Positions 1 through 5,404 of a stretch of DNA of 5,404 bases are shown in pieces. Numbering within the stretch: position 1 is the stretch's first letter; each line of letters begins with the position of its first letter. The position numbers were made by a program, and so were the translations under genes. The stretch spans positions 1-5,404 of the forward strand of contig JABDQS010000253.1 of the NCBI GenBank assembly GCA_013042125.1, given 5' to 3'. This DNA comes from Eudoraea sp. (GTDB lineage: Bacteria > Bacteroidota > Bacteroidia > Flavobacteriales > Flavobacteriaceae). The notes below the pieces were generated by a model that was not told where the DNA came from, did not search any database, and saw only the letters and a list, made by a program, of their open reading frames with translations.

Positions 1-1546
1 CATTGAAGAAGAAGTAGATGCTCCTGAAGATCTTAAACCCAGAGCTCCTATAGTAACGGTCATGGGTCACGTAGACCACGGTAAGACCTCCCTTCTGGAT
101 TATATAAGAGAAGAAAATGTAATTGCCGGAGAAAGCGGTGGAATTACACAGCATATTGGTGCCTATGGAGTGGAGTTGGAAAACGGGCAAAAGATCGCCT
201 TCCTGGATACTCCCGGTCACGAAGCGTTTACTGCGATGCGGGCAAGGGGAGCACAGGTAACAGACATTGCTATCATTGTGATCGCAGCAGATGACGATAT
301 CATGCCTCAAACCAAAGAAGCAATAAGCCATGCCCAGGCAGCAGGTGTTCCTATTGTCTTTGCTATAAATAAGATAGACAGACCAAGTGCCAATCCGGAC
401 AAGATCAAAGAAGGTCTGGCGGCCATGAATTTGCTGGTTGAAGATTGGGGGGGTAAAATACAATCACATGATATCTCTGCTAAAACAGGAGAAGGGGTAA
501 AAGAATTATTGGAAAAAGTGTTGTTGGAAGCAGAGTTGTTAGAGCTAAAAGCTAATCCTGACAAACTTGCCACCGGAACCGTTGTTGAAGCCTTTCTGGA
601 TAAAGGTAGGGGATATGTCTCTACTGTTCTTGTTTTGGCGGGCACTCTGGAAATTGGAGATTATGTCCTTGCCGGAACCTGCAGTGGTAAGATTAAAGCA
701 ATGCAGGACGAACGAGGAAATAATGTTATAAAAGCAGGTCCTTCAACACCCATATCCATTCTGGGATTGGATGGAGCTCCGCAAGCCGGAGACAAGTTCA
801 ATGTCCTTGAGGACGAGCGGGAGGCCAAACAGATCGCGGCAAAAAGAAATCAGTTATTACGAGAACAATCTGTTCGTACTCAAAGGCATATTACCCTAGA
901 TGAGATCGGCAGACGTATTGCATTAGGCGATTTCAAAGAATTGAACATTATCCTTAAAGGGGATGTGGATGGTTCTGTGGAAGCTTTGACAGATAGTTTC
1001 CAAAAATTATCGACCGATGAGATACAAGTGAACATTATACATAAAGGAGTAGGAGCTATTACTGAATCGGATGTATTATTGGCTTCGGCCTCTGATGCGA
1101 TCGTAATAGGCTTTAATGTAAGACCTATGGGTAACGCCCGCGACATTGCAGATAAGGAGGAAATAGATATCAGGATGTACTCGATCATCTATGATGCTAT
1201 CAACGATCTTAAGGATGCCATGGAAGGGATGCTTTCTCCGGAGATCAAAGAAGAGATCACGGGAACTGCGGAGATCAGGGAGACGTTCAAAATATCGAAA
1301 ATTGGTACTATTGCCGGATGTATGGTAACCAGCGGTAAAATATTCAGAAACTCCAATATTAGACTCATCAGAGATGGAGTTGTTATCTACACCGGAGTAC
1401 TTTCTTCCTTGAAAAGATTTAAGGATGATGTGAAAGAAGTTGCCAAAGGGTATGACTGTGGACTTCAGATCAAGAACTACAACGATATTAAAGAGAGCGA
1501 CATCGTGGAAGCTTTCCAGGAAGTTGCTGTGAAAAAGACGCTATAA
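1..1546 (+). CDS. infB: Translation initiation factor IF-2, 5'-truncated by the window edge
   Basis: IF-2 is the cytosolic GTPase that places initiator fMet-tRNA on the 30S subunit and promotes 50S joining. The reading frame is open from position 2 with no start, so the gene begins before the window; about 514 residues are visible, and IF-2 proteins of this phylum are usually around 900 or more. The ATG at 62 is internal: it sits inside the conserved core, preceded in frame by PRAPIVTV. G-domain motifs are G1 GHVDHGKT (65-88), a G2 region [11 protein letters not shown]3 DTPGH (206-220), G4 NKID (368-379) and G5 SAKTGEG (476-496). Beta-barrel domain II follows at roughly 570-860, domain III starts near [12 protein letters not shown] (about 950), and the C2 domain that binds fMet-tRNA spans about 1260-1543, with the family-typical [13 protein letters not shown]. 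The gene ends with TAA just before a strong terminator. The missing part is the variable N-terminal region. Identification is near certain. Confidence 0.98.
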   Translation, partial: IEEEVDAPEDLKPRAPIVTVMGHVDHGKTSLLDYIREENVIAGESGGITQHIGAYGVELENGQKIAFLDTPGHEAFTAMRARGAQVTDIAIIVIAADDDIMPQTKEAISHAQAAGVPIVFAINKIDRPSANPDKIKEGLAAMNLLVEDWGGKIQSHDISAKTGEGVKELLEKVLLEAELLELKANPDKLATGTVVEAFLDKGRGYVSTVLVLAGTLEIGDYVLAGTCSGKIKAMQDERGNNVIKAGPSTPISILGLDGAPQAGDKFNVLEDEREAKQIAAKRNQLLREQSVRTQRHITLDEIGRRIALGDFKELNIILKGDVDGSVEALTDSFQKLSTDEIQVNIIHKGVGAITESDVLLASASDAIVIGFNVRPMGNARDIADKEEIDIRMYSIIYDAINDLKDAMEGMLSPEIKEEITGTAEIRETFKISKIGTIAGCMVTSGKIFRNSNIRLIRDGVVIYTGVLSSLKRFKDDVKEVAKGYDCGLQIKNYNDIKESDIVEAFQEVAVKKTL

Positions 1547-1563
1547 CCTTTAAAAAATTCAAT

Positions 1564-1597
1564 AAAAAAACCTGTCTAATTAAAGACAGGTTTTTTT
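1564..1597. terminator. Bidirectional intrinsic terminator between infB and the SPOR gene
   Basis: A perfect 7-bp stem CCTGTCT (1571-1577) / AGACAGG (1584-1590) closes a 6-nt AATTAA loop. It is flanked by seven A (1564-1570) and seven T (1591-1597), which can extend the stem to 14 bp. Read on the plus strand, the T-run follows the hairpin 18 nt after the infB stop codon. Read on the minus strand, the A-run becomes the U-run and the hairpin lies 22 nt after the SPOR gene stop. The symmetrical design fits a shared terminator for two convergent genes. Confidence 0.92.
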
Positions 1598-1619
1598 GGT
1601 TAGAGATATTATTCAATTC

Positions 1620-1997
1620 TCACTTTTGTTTACCGTTACTAAGAGGTTTTAAAACAATGGATTCGGGGTATTTCTTGCGAACTTCCGTGTATGTTTTTTC
1701 AACGTCTAATTTATCTTTAAACCTACCCAAATGCACTCTGTATGTTGGGGAATCAAAGATGATCTTTGAACTGTATTGAGGAAAATCTATCTCTACTTCA
1801 GACTGCAATTCGGAAGCATCGGAATAAGAGCCAAAACCGATCTGAATAGTATAAAATCCAGTATTGGAATTCATCTTTTTATAAATGTCCAGGAGTTTAG
1901 TAATATCCGGATCTTGTTCAATGGTAACCACTCCTTCCTGCCCTTGTACACAAAGATGGAAAAGTAGTATAAACAGCGTAAATAGGGCAATTCTCAT
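1620..1997 (-). CDS. Small secreted SPOR-domain protein
   Basis: This 125-residue protein starts with a hydrophobic signal peptide (residues 1-19, MRIALFTLFILLF core; likely signal peptidase I cleavage after VQG). A short linker rich in acidic residues follows, then a C-terminal SPOR-type domain at about residues 47-118, with the two characteristic half-repeats FYTIQIGFGSYSDA and YRVHLGRFKDKLDVEK. SPOR domains bind denuded peptidoglycan glycan strands, often at division sites, so a periplasmic envelope role is likely; the specific function is unknown. The protein is essentially a signal peptide plus one SPOR domain, with no transmembrane anchor or catalytic domain. Cys16 is not in a good lipobox (FHLC), so a lipoprotein is unlikely. 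The gene is monocistronic, convergent with infB and divergent from the act operon. The start at 1997 is chosen because it gives the complete signal peptide and lies about 32 nt downstream of a predicted promoter box. No Shine-Dalgarno is visible, as is common in this phylum. Confidence 0.88.
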   Translation of the reverse strand: MRIALFTLFILLFHLCVQGQEGVVTIEQDPDITKLLDIYKKMNSNTGFYTIQIGFGSYSDASELQSEVEIDFPQYSSKIIFDSPTYRVHLGRFKDKLDVEKTYTEVRKKYPESIVLKPLSNGKQK

Positions 1998-2001
1998 GAG
2001 T

Positions 2002-2074
2002 AAATCTTATTCTTAAAAATTGTTAGTGACAAAGGTAATTTTTTAAGGCTTAAACAGTATAACGAAATCTTATT
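2002..2074. repeat. 10-bp direct repeat pair AAATCTTATT in the divergent spacer
   Basis: AAATCTTATT occurs at 2002-2011, in the predicted leader of the SPOR gene, and again at 2065-2074, where it overlaps the left arm of the 15-bp palindrome. The copies are 63 bp apart, about six turns of B-DNA. The coordinates span both copies and the DNA between them. The repeat itself is exact; a protein-binding role is speculative because the spacer is A/T-rich. Confidence 0.35.
2030..2037 (-). promoter_or_regulatory. Predicted promoter -7 box for the SPOR gene
   Basis: On the minus strand this reads TACCTTTG, a full match to the Bacteroidota housekeeping -7 consensus TAnnTTTG. It ends 32 nt upstream of the SPOR start codon, which would give a short leader of roughly 25 nt. 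I do not see a convincing TTTG-type -33 element at the expected distance; the upstream region is A/T-rich. The call rests on the -7 match and position only. Confidence 0.5.
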
Positions 2075-2083
2075 TAGAATAAG
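2069..2083. repeat. Perfect 15-bp inverted repeat between divergent promoters, candidate operator
   Basis: CTTATT (2069-2074), spacer TAG, then AATAAG (2078-2083) form a perfect palindrome with 6-bp arms. It lies between the two predicted outward-facing promoters (2030-2037 and 2137-2144), where an operator for either gene could sit. It is too short and A/T-rich to be a terminator and has no following T-run. An operator role is inference from symmetry and position; A/T-rich DNA produces such palindromes by chance fairly often. Confidence 0.35.
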
Positions 2084-2097
2084 TATAAATTATAAAT
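2084..2097. repeat. Tandem TATAAAT heptamer, A/T-only tract
   Basis: Two adjacent copies of TATAAAT (2084-2090 and 2091-2097) followed by TAT form a 17-bp A/T-only block just right of the palindrome and about 40 bp upstream of the predicted act -7 box. It could help DNA melt or bend, or simply reflect base composition. Confidence 0.3.
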
Positions 2098-2113
2098 TAT
2101 CGATCGTTAAGGA

Positions 2114-2144
2114 TTTCCCAAATAAAGTCAATGTCGTATTTTTG
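2114..2144 (+). promoter_or_regulatory. Predicted promoter of the act operon
   Basis: TATTTTTG at 2137-2144 matches the Bacteroidota -7 consensus TAnnTTTG in full. A TTTC at 2114-2117, 19 bp upstream, is a one-mismatch candidate for the TTTG -33 element. Transcription would start around 2150, giving a leader of about 80 nt to the chosen actA start at 2230. It is the only such box I find between the SPOR gene and actA on this strand. Confidence 0.5.
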
Positions 2145-2167
2145 GCACCAATAAAATTGGCGATAAA

Positions 2168-2187
2168 TATCCATGTTTTATGGGATA
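2168..2187 (+). other. Possible leader hairpin in the actA mRNA
   Basis: Positions 2168-2174 (TATCCAT) can pair with 2180-2187 (ATGGGATA, one bulged G) across a GTTTT loop. The structure would lie in the untranslated leader shortly after the predicted transcription start and would bury the upstream in-frame ATG at 2173. It is a weak, A/U-rich stem, so this is a low-confidence call. Confidence 0.25.
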
Positions 2188-2229
2188 CTGAAATTATCGT
2201 GCCAAGATATCGATAGAAACAATTTCAAT

Positions 2230-3606
2230 ATGAAAAAGGTTTTGTACCGCACTCAGATTTCTACTATTTCTGGTATTTTTTTGGTAGTTATTCTACTCTT
2301 TTCAAATTTTATTCTCGCTCAAGATCAGGCTGTTGCCGCAGATGCTGAGGTTGCTGCCGTTGAGACTGCCGCAGGAGGTGATGTTGACAAAGGAAAACAA
2401 TTATTCAATCAGAATTGTGCTGCATGTCATGCCCTGAACAGGAAAATGACAGGTCCGGCCCTGGCAAATGTAGAAACACGGTTGGCTGAAGAGGAAGGAC
2501 TGGATAAAGAATGGTTGTACGTCTGGATAAAGAACAGTGCCGGAATGATAGCCTCGGGAGACGCTTATGCCAATAAGATCTACGAAGAATACAATCAGGC
2601 GGCTATGACCGCTTTCCCAACCCTGTCTAACGAAGATATTGATGATATTTTGGCCTATACAGCTGCCCCACCACCTGCCCCGGTTCAGGCAGTTGCCGTG
2701 GCTGGAGAAGTAGCAGATGGCGGTGGCTCATCTTCAGGGATCACCAACGAGGTTATCCTCGGGGCCCTTGTACTTGTTTTTGGTCTTCTTGTTATGATGT
2801 TGATCCTTGTCAATATCACCTTGAGAAGAATCGCTGAGGCCAATGGAGTTGTATTGGAAAAAGCTAAAGCTGAAAAAAGAACACCAATTTGGAAGGCATT
2901 TGCACAAAATCAGTTCCTGGTAATGGTCTTTTCGATCTTTCTGCTTTTAGCCAGTGCCTATTATGCCTACGGATGGATGATGCAGATCGGCGTAGATCAG
3001 GGATACCAGCCTATTCAGCCTATTCATTATTCCCATAAAATACATGCAGGAGACAATAAGATCGAATGTAAATATTGCCATTCGTCCGCAAGAGTTTCCA
3101 AGCATTCCGGGATACCATCCTTAAATGTTTGTATGAACTGTCACAAGTCCATTTATGAATACAAAGGAAATCCGGAAGGACCATCAGCGGAAGACCTTGC
3201 AAACGGATATACAAATGAGTTCTACACCGGAGAAATAAAAAAATTATACAAGGCTGTTGGCTGGGATGAGGAGAACCAGAATTATACCGGAGATTCTAAA
3301 CCTGTAGAATGGATTCGTATCCACAATTTACCGGATCTGGCCTATTTCAATCATTCACAACACGTAACTGTTGCCGGAATTGAATGCCAAACATGCCATG
3401 GTCCTGTTGAGGAAATGGAGATCATGTATCAGTACTCTTCCCTTACCATGGGATGGTGTATAAATTGTCACCGGGAAACCAACGTTAATCTGGAAGACAA
3501 TGACTATTATGAAAAGATACATGAGGCACTTTCAGAAAAGTACGGAGTGGAGGAACTTACCGCTGCACAGCTAGGTGGTCTGGAATGTGGAAAATGTCAT
3601 TATTAA
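2230..3606 (+). CDS. actA: Alternative complex III subunit ActA, hexaheme: monoheme cytochrome c domain fused to pentaheme domain
   Basis: ActA is the multiheme electron-transfer subunit of alternative complex III, a quinol oxidase complex that passes electrons to a soluble cytochrome or terminal oxidase. The 458-residue product begins with a signal peptide (1-30, ending FILA). A class I cytochrome c domain follows (about 50-145) with heme motif CAACH at 63-67 and probable distal ligand Met126 in AMTAFP. Next are a Pro/Ala/Gly linker (146-170), transmembrane helix 1 (about 172-197), a basic cytosolic loop (198-228) and helix 2 (about 229-254). The C-terminal periplasmic part has five CxxCH motifs: CKYCH 280-284, CMNCH 301-305, CQTCH 386-390, CINCH 410-414 and CGKCH 453-457, the last ending one residue before the stop. 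The frame is also open from an ATG at 2173, but 2230 is preferred because it places a normal MKK signal peptide at the N-terminus. actB follows after 36 nt without a terminator. Confidence 0.93.
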   Translation: MKKVLYRTQISTISGIFLVVILLFSNFILAQDQAVAADAEVAAVETAAGGDVDKGKQLFNQNCAACHALNRKMTGPALANVETRLAEEEGLDKEWLYVWIKNSAGMIASGDAYANKIYEEYNQAAMTAFPTLSNEDIDDILAYTAAPPPAPVQAVAVAGEVADGGGSSSGITNEVILGALVLVFGLLVMMLILVNITLRRIAEANGVVLEKAKAEKRTPIWKAFAQNQFLVMVFSIFLLLASAYYAYGWMMQIGVDQGYQPIQPIHYSHKIHAGDNKIECKYCHSSARVSKHSGIPSLNVCMNCHKSIYEYKGNPEGPSAEDLANGYTNEFYTGEIKKLYKAVGWDEENQNYTGDSKPVEWIRIHNLPDLAYFNHSQHVTVAGIECQTCHGPVEEMEIMYQYSSLTMGWCINCHRETNVNLEDNDYYEKIHEALSEKYGVEELTAAQLGGLECGKCHY

Positions 3607-3642
3607 GAATAATTTACAAGTAGCTAATTACAGATAGATCGT

Positions 3643-5404
3643 ATGGCGTCAAACAAGATATATTGGAAAAACGAGGAGGAATTAAATCCCAACGATTCCA
3701 TGGTTCAGAAGCTGAGTGAAAATGAGTTTCCTGAAGAGATTCCTGTTGATGAATTTTTGGGCGACAAAGAAACCCTTTCCGATTCAAAAACGAACCGAAG
3801 AGATTTTTTGAAATATGTAGGATTTAGCACAGCGGCTGCTTCAGTCGCAGCTTGTGAAGGCCCGGTTATTAAATCGATCCCATACGTAGTACAACCAGAA
3901 CAAATTGTTCCCGGAGTAGCGAATTACTACGCTACCACTATCGCTAACGGATTTGATTTTGCCAGTATTCTGATCAAAACCAGAGAAGGCCGGCCAATTA
4001 AAGTAGAGAATAACAAAGAGGCTAAAACAAGTGGAAGTGCAAATGCCCGTATTCAGGCTTCGGTACTCTCACTATATGACAGTACGAGGGTTCAAGGCCC
4101 CCTTTCTAACGGAGAACCGGTAGAATGGGCCATTCTCGATGCGAATGTAAAGGCCAAATTGGGCGCCTTAAAAGATTCAGGAAGACAGGTAGTATTGTTA
4201 ACTCAGACCTATGCAAGCCCTTCAACTGCAAATCTGATCGCAGATTTTACCGCAGCATTCCCGAATACTAAACATATCGCATATGATGCCATATCTCAGG
4301 ACACGGCACTGAATGCATTTGAAATGACCTATGGTGAAAGAGCCATGGCCGATTATCATTTTGAGAAAGCCGAACTCATTGTTTCTTTTGGAGCAGATTT
4401 TCTTGGAGATTGGCAAGGGGGAGGGTATGATGCAGGATATTCAAGAGGCCGCGTACCAAAAGCAGGTAAAATGTCGCGCCACATTCAGTTTGAGTCAAAT
4501 ATGTCTCTTACCGGTGCCAATGCGGATAAGCGGATTCCCTTAAAGCCTTCTGAACAGAAAAAAGCACTGGCTGCTTTATACGGAAAACTTAACAATGGAA
4601 AAGTCTCTACGGATCTAAGCGAAGGAGTGTTGGCAATGGTTGATATGACGGCTGCCGAGATCAGAAAGATGGGTAGCAAAGCCGTGGTAGTTAGTGGTAT
4701 TGATGATGTAGATGCCCAAAGAGTGATCCTCGCTATTAACGAAATGCTAAGCAGTGAGGCCTTTGACACTTCGGCGCCGAAATACACCAGACAAGGAAAT
4801 ACAGAAGATGTTCAACAATTGATCACCGATATGAAAGCGGGTTCTGTCGGAATGTTGATCATGGATGGTGTGAATCCTATGTTTACCTTACCAAATGCTG
4901 CCGACTTTGCCGAAGGACTTGAAAAGGTTGATGTGTCTGTTACTTTTTCTACAAATTGGAATGAGACCACGGAAAGAACTCAGTTTACAGCTGCGGCTAA
5001 CCACTATCTGGAATCATGGGGAGATGCCGAATTGAAAAAAGGGCATTACAGCCTTATGCAACCAACCATTAAAGAACTTTTTGATACCAGACAATTCCAA
5101 CAAGCTCTGTTAAGCTGGATGGGTAATGATCAGTCTTATTATGAGTATATAAAAAATTTCTGGACCACTTCGGTTTTAGGAGATGCTTCCTGGAACCAGG
5201 CATTGCATGATGGAGTATTCAACAGTACAAATATGTCTGAGGATACAACAACCTCTGAAGTTCCTGATGATTCTGAAGCCGCTGACAATATGGCTCTGAT
5301 GTCCGCAGTTCAGCGATTGGCTATGACCACTTCTGAAGGAATGGAACTTGTATTATATCCTAAGATAGGAATGGGAGACGGGCAGCAAGCCAATAACCCG
5401 TGGC
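3643..5404 (+). CDS. actB: Alternative complex III subunit ActB, molybdopterin-oxidoreductase-like with extended Tat leader, 3'-truncated
   Basis: ActB is the large periplasmic subunit of alternative complex III. In characterised complexes its C-terminal half carries one [3Fe-4S] and three [4Fe-4S] clusters, while its N-terminal half resembles molybdopterin oxidoreductases but holds no cofactor. The frame runs from ATG 3643, the only ATG after an in-frame stop at 3625-3627, to the window end (587 complete codons); the full family protein is about 1,000 residues. Residues 1-50 form an extended leader starting with IYWKNEEELN, typical of the MoCo/4Fe-4S extended Tat family. The Tat motif NRRDFLK (51-57), a hydrophobic stretch and VAAC with Cys71 (lipobox-like) follow. 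Cys71 is the only cysteine in the visible protein, so this half has no Fe-S cluster and no cysteine Mo ligand, as expected for the ActB1 half. An acidic Ser/Thr-rich insert lies near residues 530-550. It is co-directional with actA, 36 nt downstream. No clear Shine-Dalgarno is seen. Confidence 0.92.
   Translation, partial: MASNKIYWKNEEELNPNDSMVQKLSENEFPEEIPVDEFLGDKETLSDSKTNRRDFLKYVGFSTAAASVAACEGPVIKSIPYVVQPEQIVPGVANYYATTIANGFDFASILIKTREGRPIKVENNKEAKTSGSANARIQASVLSLYDSTRVQGPLSNGEPVEWAILDANVKAKLGALKDSGRQVVLLTQTYASPSTANLIADFTAAFPNTKHIAYDAISQDTALNAFEMTYGERAMADYHFEKAELIVSFGADFLGDWQGGGYDAGYSRGRVPKAGKMSRHIQFESNMSLTGANADKRIPLKPSEQKKALAALYGKLNNGKVSTDLSEGVLAMVDMTAAEIRKMGSKAVVVSGIDDVDAQRVILAINEMLSSEAFDTSAPKYTRQGNTEDVQQLITDMKAGSVGMLIMDGVNPMFTLPNAADFAEGLEKVDVSVTFSTNWNETTERTQFTAAANHYLESWGDAELKKGHYSLMQPTIKELFDTRQFQQALLSWMGNDQSYYEYIKNFWTTSVLGDASWNQALHDGVFNSTNMSEDTTTSEVPDDSEAADNMALMSAVQRLAMTTSEGMELVLYPKIGMGDGQQANNPW

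Noticed and set aside
62..64. ATG at 62 as the true start of infB
   Set aside because: The frame is open upstream to the window edge, and the residues just before it (PRAPIVTV) are the conserved lead-in to the IF-2 G1 motif, so this Met is internal.
307..645. Minus-strand open frame of 112 codons
   Set aside because: It lies wholly within the conserved G domain and domain II of infB and its translation has no recognisable domain; antisense shadow.
880..1188. Minus-strand open frame of 102 codons
   Set aside because: It lies antisense to infB domain III with no family resemblance; shadow of a strongly conserved gene.
1948..1952. Lipoprotein reading of the SPOR protein at Cys16
   Set aside because: The residues before the cysteine are Phe-His-Leu, which do not fit the small-residue lipobox; a signal peptidase I site after VQG fits better.
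1776..1967. Plus-strand open frame of 63 codons antisense to the SPOR gene
   Set aside because: It has no recognisable domain or promoter, and the opposite strand encodes a clear signal peptide and SPOR domain.
3020..3214. Minus-strand open frame of 64 codons within actA
   Set aside because: It overlaps the heme-binding region of actA, whose plus-strand reading carries the CxxCH motifs; no independent support.
4222..4787. Three short open frames (4222-4416 minus, 4331-4543 plus, 4485-4787 minus) within actB
   Set aside because: All lie inside the continuous actB frame, which runs uninterrupted to the window end; none shows a domain or start signal.
3643..5404. actB as a catalytic molybdoenzyme such as a formate dehydrogenase or nitrate reductase
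   Set aside because: No N-terminal Fe-S cysteine motif or cysteine metal ligand is present, and the gene directly follows a pentaheme ActA, which fits alternative complex III.
1..5404. CRISPR arrays, tRNA or rRNA genes, transposases or attachment sites
   Set aside because: No regularly spaced repeats, RNA gene motifs, transposase-like frames or terminal inverted repeats were seen by eye; genes are intact and colinear with a conserved core region.

Overview
The window comes from a Bacteroidota genome, most likely a member of the Flavobacteriaceae. The signs are moderate GC with A/T-rich spacers, weak or absent Shine-Dalgarno sequences, two TAnnTTTG-type promoter -7 boxes, a stand-alone SPOR protein, and an alternative complex III (act) gene cluster whose ActB carries the extended Tat leader known from this phylum. 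The genus cannot be named from the sequence.

Layout. Positions 1-1546 (+) hold the 3' part of infB, translation initiation factor IF-2; its N-terminus lies outside the window. A strong hairpin at 1564-1597 has an A-run on one side and a T-run on the other, so it can terminate transcription from both directions. Positions 1620-1997 (-) encode a small secreted SPOR-domain protein, convergent with infB. Positions 1998-2229 are a divergent regulatory spacer with a predicted promoter facing each way, a perfect 15-bp palindrome between them and a 10-bp direct repeat. Positions 2230-3606 (+) encode a membrane-anchored hexaheme cytochrome: a class I monoheme domain fused through two transmembrane helices to a pentaheme ActA domain. 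Positions 3643-5404 (+) are the 5' part of actB, a Tat-exported molybdopterin-oxidoreductase-like/Fe-S subunit that runs off the window end.

How the genes work together. actA and actB are the first two genes of an apparent act operon. Alternative complex III is a membrane menaquinol:acceptor oxidoreductase that replaces the cytochrome bc1 complex. In characterised complexes, electrons from quinol pass through Fe-S clusters of ActB to the hemes of ActA and on to a soluble cytochrome or directly to a terminal oxidase. The remaining act genes (actC onward) and the oxidase genes should lie just past position 5404. infB is a housekeeping gene, and the SPOR protein probably acts in the cell envelope at peptidoglycan. 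I see no functional link between these two and the respiratory operon beyond adjacency.

No mobile element, CRISPR array, tRNA or rRNA is visible. The window is a conserved core region, not an accessory island, and I do not see a clearly undescribed system. The points most worth a second look are the fused hexaheme ActA architecture, the extended Tat leader plus lipobox on a cysteine-free ActB1 half, and the repeats in the divergent spacer.
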